Source: Limnanthes douglasii subsp. nivea (taxonomy: Eukaryota; Streptophyta; Magnoliopsida; Brassicales; Limnanthaceae). From it: a stretch of DNA of 64,000 bases. The stretch is from NCBI GenBank assembly GCA_036936605.1, contig JAUPFV010000001.1, positions 122,768,771 to 122,832,770 on the forward strand. Direction: 5' to 3'. How positions within the stretch are numbered: the stretch's first letter is position 1; every line of letters starts with the position of its first letter. A program made the translations under genes and the position numbers. Under the pieces are notes generated by a model. It made no database searches. It was not told where the DNA came from and was given only the letters and a program-made list of their open reading frames with translations. Below are positions 24,556 to 32,984 of this stretch, piece after piece.

Positions 24556-24882
24556 CCCTAAGTCGATATGGGTCTTATGCTATGGGCCTATTGGCTTTGG
24601 ATTGGAGTCGGGCCAGATTGTGTTTCGAAGCCCAACAGAAGCCTTAGAGTGTGGCTTTTGGATCTGATGCTGGTCCAAGTTTTATCACACGAAAATAGTC
24701 TAATGGTCTAGTGTTACATGATTAAATAAATGTGTAACAAGAATTTAATAACAGATTTACATGTCTAACTAACTAACAAGAAGTTGTTAGTGAACTACCT
24801 ATAAAATGTATTCAGCTGTACTTGATTCATTAATAAAAAATATACAATCCTAAAATCTCTCTCTATACACTTGAATTCAACT
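24408..24882 (+). repeat. Copia-1 3' LTR
   Basis: Preceded by the polypurine tract TTTGAGGGGGGA (24396-24407). Ends GAATTCAACT, followed by the AAAAT target duplicate. Confidence 0.9.
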
Positions 24883-24999
24883 AAAATTGCCATAACGAAA
24901 ATCACGAAAGAAGTGGATCATTGTAGAGTTATGGCTATTGTAAATGTTACATTGCTTTAACATAGTTGATTTGAAGTTCTATTTGAGATTCATGCGCAG

Positions 25000-25273
25000 G
25001 AATTGAAATCTTATCTAGACAAGTGCGAAGAGTTCAAGTTGCTTGTGAAGAATATGTTAAAGTTCTCTTTTAATGATATAAAGGAGAGTATAGATCTAAT
25101 CGACTCTCTTTGTCGGCTCGGTATATCGTATCATTTCGAGAAGGAAATTGACGAGCAATTAAATTATCTTTTTCACAACAACCAACATTGTATACAAAAC
25201 AATGATTACGATTTACGCATTGTTGCACTCATATTTCAGGTTTTCATACAGCATGGATACAAAGTTTCTTGTG
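25000..25273 (+). pseudogene. TPS exon 2
   Basis: Encodes ELKSYLDKCEEFKLLVKNML, then ESIDLIDSLCRLGISYHFEK, ending GYKVSC. This matches the exon 2 helical N-terminal domain of plant terpene synthases (LIDxIxRLGxxYHFExEI). The donor GT at 25274 leaves phase 1, which joins correctly to exon 3 (GAT for Asp). The start is uncertain: the acceptor ...GCGCAG at 24999 gives phase 0, which does not fit exon 1 (phase 2). The true boundary may be upstream, or a small indel occurred. Confidence 0.85.
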
Positions 25274-25375
25274 GTATATAAGAATATTTACACAAATATA
25301 GAACTAAATTTTCTCTCTTGACAAAACATATAAGAAACCATCACTAACTTATTTTCTGAATCTTTTCAAAATCAG

Positions 25376-25748
25376 ATGTGTTTGGGAAATTCACAAATAG
25401 AGATGGAAAGTTTGCCGAAGGACTAAAGGATGATATTAGGGGAATGTTAAGCTTATACGAAGCTTCGTATCTAGGAGTTAAGGGAGAGGATGTTGTAGAC
25501 GAAGCCCTTGTGTTTACGACATCACATTTGAATATGTTACTGAAGCAAGTTGGCCATAATCTCTCGAACCATATATCCAATGTCCTCCATACACCTTTTC
25601 ATAAAGGCATTGCCAGACTAGAAGCAAGAAAGTATATTGATTTCTATGGAGAAGATGAGTGTCGGAACGAAGCGCTTTTAATGTTTGCTAAACTAGATTT
25701 CAATTATGTTCAACTTCTACACCAAAAAGAGTTGAAACATCTTTGCAG
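25376..25748 (+). pseudogene. TPS exon 3
   Basis: 373 nt, open throughout. Begins DVFGKFTNRDGKF, then LSLYEASYLGVKGEDVVDEA, then KGIARLEARKYIDFYGEDE, ending LLHQKELKHLCR. These are the conserved landmarks of exon 3. The flanking splice sites are canonical (TCAG before, GTAAAA after). No damage seen. Confidence 0.92.
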
Positions 25749-26125
25749 GTAAAATGGCCTACAATGTTTTAATTTTATCATATATCCACTCTATCGGATA
25801 ACTATTGAGTAGCTATTTAAAGTAATGTCCACGCAATACGGGATGTAATGTGTTGAAGTATAAGTCACTCGCAGTCTTAATCTCTTTCTAGAGCCAACTC
25901 AGTCTAATATATCCACTCTAAACATAGTGTAGAGTCTCATGTTGTCTGATGTTTAGTGGTATAAGGCCAATATTCATGCCTGTTGAAGCCTTGGTAAGTT
26001 TTTAGATCATTATATTCTTTCAGGATCTGTGAACTTGTGTAACTTTATGGTTCGGGTTTTGAAATAATTATTTTCTTTCAAGACCTAATATGACTTTGTC
26101 TCGCTTTATTTTTTTATGACTCTAG
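25749..26125 (+). other. TPS intron 3
   Basis: 377-bp AT-rich intron with GTAAAA donor and CTAG acceptor. Nothing else recognised. Confidence 0.8.
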
Positions 26126-26344
26126 CTGGTGGAAAGACTTGAAGCTTACCGAAAATCTCCCTTACGCAAGAGATAGATTGGTGGAAATGTACTTTTGGGC
26201 CATTGCAGTCATTTTTGAGCCGCAGTACTGGCGCACTCGGATGATACTAACTAAGCAACTAGTGTTTTTCACGGTTATAGACGACACTTATGACTCATAT
26301 GGTCTAATTGAAGAGCTTGAGGCTTTTGCACAAGCATTTGAAAA
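26126..26344 (+). pseudogene. TPS exon 4 with RDR and DDTYD
   Basis: 219 nt, the usual size. Starts WWKDLKLTENLPYARDRLVE (the RDR motif helps shield the diphosphate) and carries the aspartate-rich metal-binding motif DDTYD at 26280-26294 within FTVIDDTYDSYG. Ends AFEK, with the last codon split as AA|G. The exon is open and its catalytic residues are intact. Confidence 0.93.
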
Positions 26345-26489
26345 GTATGGCAATTGCTTCGTTAAATCTCTAAATTCATTTCTTTCATAATATTTCGTTG
26401 TCGACATGTAGTATATAATTCGTACCTTTCAAACCCATATTTACTGTTTTTGTTCTATCAAATCACTAGTTAACAAATTTCATGTATAG

Positions 26490-26628
26490 GTGGGACATTT
26501 CAACTACAGAAAAACTACCAAAATACATGAAAATTCTGTATAATGCCGTTGTCAGTGGTTATGAACAATTTGAGGTAGATGCCGGGGAGGAAGGTGGTGA
26601 CGGTAGACTTTTGTATGCCATAGAAGAG
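26490..26628 (+). pseudogene. TPS exon 5
   Basis: 139 nt, the usual size. Encodes WDISTTEKLPKYMKILYNAV and ends LLYAIEE. The acceptor GTATAG and donor GTAATA are canonical. Confidence 0.9.
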
Positions 26629-26689
26629 GTAATAATGTAGTAGTAATAAAGCAAAACATTAAAGTGATTTAAAATATAGAAAAGAGTCA

Positions 26690-27600
26690 AGCTATATATA
26701 CCCAATTCGGGTTTAAGTATACCCAATTTTGAGTATACCCAAAGGTGATCTAAGTATACCCAATTTTTTTCAAAAATGTCCTTTTGTGGGTATATAAGCC
26801 AAATTTCTTTTTTTACTAAGTTCATCCACTCCACTTAAACCTACGCTTTCTCTCACTTCACTCATATCTCTCACTTCTCTCTAGAATCTCACCTCAATTC
26901 TCTCTTATTTTTCCGGCGAACCACCACCACCACCACCACTCCTCCTCCTCCTCCTCCTCCTCCTTCATCATGGTCAAGAACAAAAACCCTCCTCCGCCTC
27001 CTACGTAAGTTCCCAAATTAATTTTGTTACTTAATTTTGTTAGATTTAGGTATGAATTTTAGTTTTTGGTTAGATTTAGGGTTGAATTTTGCGTTTAGGA
27101 TAAAATTAGGTAGAGAATTAGCGTTTAGGGTAGGATTAGGATTAGATTTAGGGCCATTTTCCAGCAAACTCGCCGGCTGGAAAATGGCCGGCAATGCACC
27201 GTGGTGCGCCTTGGGCAGCACCATCGGTGCGTGATGGTGTGCCGCTCGGTACACCAGTGTACCGAGCGGCACACCATCTGTGTGCCGAGCGGCACAATGA
27301 CCTGTGTCGCTCGGCACACAGTGTCGTAACCGAGCGGCACTAGCACCCGTGCCGCTCGGTTCGCCTTGTATGGTACCTATGGTACCCGATTTTTTTTTAA
27401 AAAAAACTCCAATTTTTTTGTTTTAAAAGTTCCGGTATTGCATTTTTTTTTAAAAACTTCAAATTTCACCATACGTATAAGACTATTGATGATTTAAATT
27501 TTATATGTTAGTGTTATTAATTTCGTGCTTTGTTTCGTATTTTTGTAGGTCAGACGCAGTGGAGGAGCGACGTCTTCCACGATCCAGGGCGTATCCCCCT
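26690..27600. mobile_element. Element X: unclassified insertion next to TPS exon 6
   Basis: The sequence between TPS intron 5 and the first recognisable exon 6 bases is unlike either. It starts with GCTATATATACCCAATTCGG and has four TATACCCAA repeats in 75 bp. It then carries a leader-like stretch with CAC and CCT microsatellites (about 26925-26967), a short ORF MVKNKNPPPPPT followed by GTAAGT (27005), hairpins at 27233-27361, and an AG|GTCAGACGC acceptor-like site near 27549. A related terminus occurs at 63660. I found no terminal inverted repeat or target duplication. It seems to have removed the first few codons of TPS exon 6. Confidence 0.45.
27233..27361. repeat. Three consecutive GC-rich hairpins in element X
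   Basis: Hairpin 1 (27233-27278) has a perfect 22-bp stem around a CA loop. Hairpin 2 (27279-27320) has a perfect 13-bp stem TGTGTGCCGAGCG. Hairpin 3 (27328-27361) has a perfect 13-bp stem AACCGAGCGGCAC. All share the core GCCGAGCGGC or CCGAGCGGCAC. They stand out from the AT-rich surroundings. Confidence 0.9.
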
Positions 27601-27601
27601 G

Positions 27602-28865
27602 ATTGTTGTAAGGCTATCTCTAACCGCCCGTCTGCACCGAAACCGACGGCAAAAATGGTTAATAAGCGTGGGTTTTGGGTTCCAATGGGAGTCTGAATCG
27701 CTATTCGATCTCCATCTCGGTCTTTGGCGAGCCCGGGATAGAGACCCAGATGAAATAGAAAATGACGGACTGAAACATTGTTTCAGTCGCAGAAAAAAAA
27801 GAGGAAAGAAAAGAAAAAAATGACAAGATTTTGTTTCAGGTAATTGTAGGTTTCATTCATATAATTTTAGTTTTGATATTGGTATATAATTATTATATTG
27901 AAATTTAGTTTATAATATAATTAAAGTATATAAAATTTAATTTATAATAAAAAAACTGTTATAATATAAATATAAATTTAATTTATAATAAAAAAATTAA
28001 GTTATAATATAAATTTAAATTTAGACGGGACTTATTAGGTATCTATTTCAATAAAAAAAATTGCACTAAAGTTTATCAATTTGTAAGTGCGTTTAACCGA
28101 TTGTTATTTGTTACAATTGAATGTCAATTTTTCACATCTAACTTTCTCTGTTTTTTAAGATAATTATTGTATATTATCGTCAACGTGATTGACATCCCGT
28201 AGTGTTTTTCTAGGTTTAAAATTTTAGAATTGATGAATAAGGCAACGTTTACTAAACTTCAGAAACTCTTTTATAAATAAAAAATGGACTAATATAATAA
28301 ATTATTAAATTAGATTTAAAAGTTATAGATTCATTACAAACTTAATTTTTTTTAAATAAACAATGTTGTTGATTTACTTACATTTACGGAATGTTTATCA
28401 TCCACGAACAATTCTACAACATATATATATTAATCTACAACATATATATTAATTTATCGTAAATAAGAATTAAACAAATAAATTTATAACATAAATTTAA
28501 AATAAATAATATTGTAATTTTTTTATAAAAATATTAATGTTAATTAATAATTAATAATATAGGTTATATTATTTATTATAAAGTTAGTAAATGTAAATTG
28601 AGAGAGTGAGATAGATGGAGAAATAAAGAGAGTCAGATGAATAGTTAAAAGATAGTGGAATTGTTTGGATTGAATTTTTTATATTAAAAGTCTCTCGAAT
28701 AGTAAAGTAACGGTTAGAAGCTGTGTGGCAAATCTGTAAATAAATAGAGGTCTCCGGGGCTGGATCAGGTCTCCGGAGAGACCTACAATTAGAGATGGCC
28801 TAAGAGTCTACTTGATGGAAGCCCAGTGGTGCAACCAAGGTTATGTGCCAACGTACGAGGAGTAT
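27602..28865 (+). pseudogene. TPS exon 6, first part (split by a MITE)
   Basis: Bases 27602-27611 and 28804-28865 join, after removing the MITE and one TAA, to encode IVVRVYLMEAQWCNQGYVPT followed by YEEY. This is the unmistakable start of TPS exon 6 (VRxYxxEAxW...YxPTxEEY). The join is in phase. The first two or three codons and the splice acceptor are missing, replaced by element X. Right after EEY the CACTA element begins. Confidence 0.9.
27612..28800. mobile_element. PIF/Harbinger-like non-autonomous element in TPS exon 6
   Basis: 1,189 bp with terminal inverted repeats GGCTATCTCTAA (left) and the reverse complement of GGCCATCTCTAA (right), flanked by TAA at 27609-27611 and 28801-28803. 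A 3-bp TAA/TTA duplication with GGC(C/T)ATCTC ends is the signature of PIF/Harbinger elements. The interior is mostly AT-rich and has no transposase. An ORF-like patch near 27640-27823 has no family resemblance. Confidence 0.85.
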
Positions 28866-28979
28866 CACTACAAGAATTTTTGCTATAGGCAATGAAAAAT
28901 ATTTATTGCAGAAAAGAATTATTTGTTGTTAAAAGCTTTTACCAACGAAAAAACGGTTCCAAAAGATTTGTTGCAATAG

Positions 28980-29400
28980 GTTGGACGCTTAAAGTTCTTA
29001 GAAACGGAAAATATACTTGGACGCTTAAAGTTCTTAGAAACGAAAAATATACTTATCGTTGTAAAAAACATGAAATTGTAATAATTTATTTTTTTGTTGT
29101 AGAAAATATATAATTGCAATAAGTTTATTTTTCGCTGTAAAAAAGAGTAATTGCAATAATTTTAGTTTTCGCTATAAAAAATGTGTAATTGCAATATTTT
29201 TAGTTTTCGCTGTAAAACATGTGTATCTACAATAATTTTATTTATCGCTGTAAAAAACATTTAGTTGCAATAATTTTATTTTTTGCTGTAAAATATTTGT
29301 AATTACAATAAATTTATTTTTCGTTGTTTAAAGTGTGTAATTACAATAAAAAAATAGTTGTTGTAAAAATCCATAATTATATATTTAACAACAAAAAGTT
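28980..29400. repeat. CACTA subterminal repeats
   Basis: A 36-bp unit (GGACGCTTAAAGTTCTTAGA and following) occurs twice at about 28983-29054. It is followed by seven or eight copies of a loose 35-45-bp unit containing TAATTGCAATAA and TTTTCGCTGTAAAA. Such arrays are typical transposase-binding regions of CACTA elements. Confidence 0.85.
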
Positions 29401-31569
29401 TTTTTTGTTAAATATAACTTTATGCAACTAACATTGTTTTTGTAAAATATAACCTTATACAACAAAAAATTAATATTTGTATTTTATTTTTATAATAAAT
29501 TTAAATATATAATTGATTATATAGAATATTAATTTTTTTTACTAAATTTAATATCTTTAATTAATAAAATAAATATTAAATTTTATAGATCAAAATAACT
29601 GATTTTTGTTTCTAATGTCAAATTTAAATTATTAACTATTAAACATATATTGAACAATAAAAATACATTACATATATAAACAAGTAATACTAATGTCTTT
29701 ACAAAAGATTAAAGTCACTTAATTCAAAATTCAACCTAGCTAATAAAACACAAATCTAACATATTACAAATCCGACAAGCCACTAGCATTGGCTTTCAAA
29801 ATAGAGCTAATTCTCTCTACTAATTTACTTTCACATTCCGCAATAAACTTTTCTTGTTCTATCTTTTGAAGTGCTATGACATTTTCTAGCATGTTCACTT
29901 TGTCTCTTAAATGCATAACCTCTCCGATATTTGACTTAGTAGTAGACGGAGAACTACTTAACCGAGAATAAGACCTACCAAGTCCAGGAATAACTCTACC
30001 GGGTTTCGTACCAATCGAGTCCTTGAGAATATTTATTGAAACGCCCGGATCTGGTTCTGATAAAGGAACATCGGGATCACTCTGAGATGCTTCTATATCC
30101 GTAAGTATGGTCTCCATCATCCCTTCCATTTTGTTCTAACAAAAATTTAAAAACTAAGACAGTTATAACATGATTCATATAAGCTTATTTACCTTAATAA
30201 TGAAACAGTACAAGCATAATAAAAAGAATAGAAAAGAGAGAAAAACAACAATTATAATAACTACAAGGTATTAGGCATAAGGTATTAGACATAGGTATTA
30301 ACAAAACCACAATACACAAACATAATTCCATATTAAAAATTCTAACACATAAATAGTTGCAATTAACTAAAGACCATGACCTCTTATTAAAAAAGTAAAC
30401 CAAAACTATATGAACATATCATAACATAAACTGTACAGACATGCATACATATATATATTTCAAAGGAGAACAGTTAAGAGTTTAAAAGAAAAAGGAGAAT
30501 AGTTTCATAACATAAACTGTACAAACATGCATACATATTATAGAGGAAGCATGCATTTCAAAATTTATAGCAAAATTGTGATGCTTAAGTTAAAAAAAAT
30601 AGCAACTTTGAGATGGTTATTAACAAAGTAATAATTTTAAGATACACTTAAAAAGTATTCTTGGGCAAGAGGTTGATTCGAACGCACGTAAAGATCTTTG
30701 AAATTTTCAACTTCGGGAAATTTTGATCTTGCTGCTCTTCTTTTGGCAATTCGATAAGTAAGAGGAGTCGGTCCAGAGTGGTGATATATCTTTCTCTTAC
30801 TGCAATTTACTTTATTGATATCCGACCTATGCTGCAAAACTCAGTAAACATAAAAGGGTTGTAAACAACGAAGTAATAAATACACATTAGAAGATAAAAC
30901 AACTGAAGAAGTGTTACTTACTAACCTCCAAATTCTTATTGTTAAACTTAATTAGGTATCCCAAATATGAAATAGTTACAAGTATTAAAGATAATTTATG
31001 TGAAAGCCAAATTAATAGAACTAAAAACAAGGCTCAACAATCAATTTTAAAAAAATTATTACCTTAAATTTGTCAGAATTGAAATGCTCGCAGAGATATA
31101 TCCACTGGTCGTGCTTTTTTTCACCAAGCATCTCGATAGGTGGATTGGCTATTGCATCCTCCTTATCTTGCCACAATTTGTAGTGTGCATGAAGCATGCA
31201 TTTCCAATCAGCATATCGTGATCTGAAATAGCGGTCAATGCTATTTGCAGTATCACTATGCTGAAAATTAATAACAAAGGTATCCTACAAAAAAAACATC
31301 AAACATCATATAGTTAGCTAACTCAAAAATTATTTCAAAAGCAGTCAAATATTCCAACAAATGATACGGACTGACTCGAAACGGATGATATCATTTGTAC
31401 AGACAATAAATCTAGTATCGCCAATTCTTTTTTACATCTCTCAAATAAGATGAGCATTTTCTGGATCAGTAATGGCAGCATATAAAGAACACTACAAACA
31501 GTTCCTGTATTCGGCTAAATGTAACACTTGCATAACTTCTTCTTTGTAATCCTCCCTTAGATAGCAAGA

Positions 31570-31971
31570 CTATACCGGAACTCGTTTGCCTCGGTACCGG
31601 TCGAAAATTGAGCTGATAAATGGTTGTTGGAAAATCCAACCAAGAATGGGTATCCTTTATATAAGCACCGACAACGTTGGCCAGAAGCCACTGAAGAGTA
31701 CAATAAACCCATATGTCTCTAGTATCATCCCAAACACAGGCCACCCAGTTCCAAAAGAAATAGTTCCCTTGAAATTCTGACGTTTCATCATAAACTGAAC
31801 GGTGGACTTGAGACCTATAGTTAGACTAACCCCAGAGAAGAAGAGGATATTTCCCATGGCAAGTAATCCTTTGTCAAAGAAGAACATTATTCCAAGAATC
31901 GTAAAAAATATGCCAAATCCAGTCAATCCCAGCCCCATTTTTTTCGGGTCATTCATTTGCCAGGAAACCAT
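31570..31971 (-). pseudogene. GOT1: Intronless copy of GOT1 (Golgi transport protein)
   Basis: The minus-strand frame from the ATG at 31971 gives MVSWQMNDPKKMGLGLTGFG, then FFDKGLLAMGNILFFSGV, MMKRQNFKGTISFG and FSGFWPTL, and ends DRYRGKRVPV before TAG. GOT1/SFT2-like proteins are about 140-residue, four-helix membrane proteins of ER-Golgi transport. This copy spans 134 codons with two defects: an in-frame TAA where the family has Gln (after WPTLSVLI), and an in-frame loss of about seven residues in the hydrophobic segment after TISFG. No introns interrupt it, and sequence resembling UTRs flanks it. It sits inside the intron between exons A and B of the CACTA gene, on the same strand. It could be a retrocopy or a fragment captured by the element. 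No clear poly(A) tract or target duplication was seen. Confidence 0.9.
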
Positions 31972-32439
31972 ATTGAATGTGAAGGGCACTGATTGTTTAC
32001 CAACTATATCTGGGAGAGATAAAGATCGATTGGATCTTCTGAAAAAAGAGGGAAATCGTGACAGAATTTTATTCTTCTCCTCGCTAACTCAAAAATTATA
32101 TTCGTTACATAATATGTAACGAATCCATTCTCAAATATCTTAACTAACATTTAAACTAAAAGCTGTTAACAAAATTAGAATAGAACTAGTCAGTTTTCTA
32201 AGTCGATTTAAGATTTAAAGACCATCCAAAAAACTAAAAGCTGTTAACAATAAAAAAAATGCAGAAATCATATATTTTAACATACTTGTAGCGTCTGAAA
32301 ATAAAGTTAAATCGAAAACCATTTGTTACCTGAAGCAGCTCGTACATTGACATCTTCGTATCTTCTGGAATTTCTTTCCATGACGGTGCCATCATTGGAC
32401 ATCTTGTTCGGACTATGACCCCAATTACATGAGATATGT

Positions 32440-32911
32440 TGATGAGTCCGAATTCGAAGAGCTCCCCGGAAGGGTAGTCCAAAGTAAAACTCCCCGAAAA
32501 TCGGACAGACTCCAAGACTATAATCCGAACAGGACTGTTTGATCCGGACAGGTGATTTTGGACACAGCAAACATAAGACGATTCGAACTATGACTAAAGT
32601 ACTTTTAAACCTAATCACTATCTGACTAAGCTACCTGTGCATTTGCTTAAACTTCATGGGTCTTTAAACATGACCCGGGTCCATGAAACTTGACCCGAAA
32701 GCCCATAAGGGCCCAAATTACACACTATAAATACCCAACCACCAGCATTAACTATGGGTAAGAAAAATTAACTGCTGCCAGGCTGCTCAATTCTCTCACC
32801 ACCCTTAAAACACCTTGAAACACCACCACACCACCGTGAAACACCCTTACGCCGCCTTAAAACTCCACTTAAAATTACCAGCCTACCCTCAGGCTACTTT
32901 TATCCACACCA
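32440..32911 (+). repeat. Tat element 5' LTR
   Basis: Starts TGATGAGTCCG and ends CCACACCA (TG...CA). A TATA box ACTATAAATA lies at about 32724-32733. Identical to the 3' LTR by eye. Confidence 0.95.
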
Positions 32912-32914
32912 AAT

Positions 32915-32932
32915 TGGCGACCACAGTGGGAG
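32915..32932 (+). other. Tat element primer-binding site
   Basis: TGGCGACCACAGTGGGAG lies three bases after the LTR end and begins with TGG as expected for pairing with a tRNA CCA end. I cannot name the tRNA with certainty. Confidence 0.75.
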
Positions 32933-32984
32933 GCGACGGTGCCTGAATCAAACATTCAAAACCAAGTAAAAGAATTCTGTCCGA

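Larger units (their letters stand above)
19597..24882 (+). mobile_element. Copia-1, Ty1/copia LTR retrotransposon in TPS intron 1
   Basis: The element is 5,286 bp long, bounded by LTRs of 477 and 475 bp and flanked by AAAAT at 19592-19596 and 24883-24887, the probable target duplication. Internal order is gag, protease, integrase, reverse transcriptase, RNase H, as in Ty1/copia. The primer-binding site matches the initiator-Met tRNA type. By eye the LTRs differ by about eight substitutions and one 2-bp length change, so they are about 98 percent identical. Coding is broken by a frameshift, a stop and a deletion, so the copy is non-autonomous. It has the same orientation as the host gene. Confidence 0.95.

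Noticed and set aside
24883..24999. Extra 5' coding part of TPS exon 2 in the sequence just after Copia-1
   Set aside because: All frames hit stops before the recognisable ELKSYLD start, and none gives the expected phase with exon 1.
26690..27600. Element X as a Helitron (starts near TC, CTGA at the right edge)
   Set aside because: The insertion is not between A and T on the left, and there is no proper hairpin just before the CTRR end. The match is too weak.
30194..30403. Hydrophobic minus-strand ORF at 30194-30403 as a membrane protein
   Set aside because: It lies in an AT-rich intron between CACTA exons C and D and its hydrophobicity follows from base composition.
31657..31989. A functional GOT1 gene starting at MPFTFNMVSW
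   Set aside because: The first seven codons are leader sequence. The family start is MVS at 31971, and an in-frame TAA plus a seven-residue loss make it a pseudogene.
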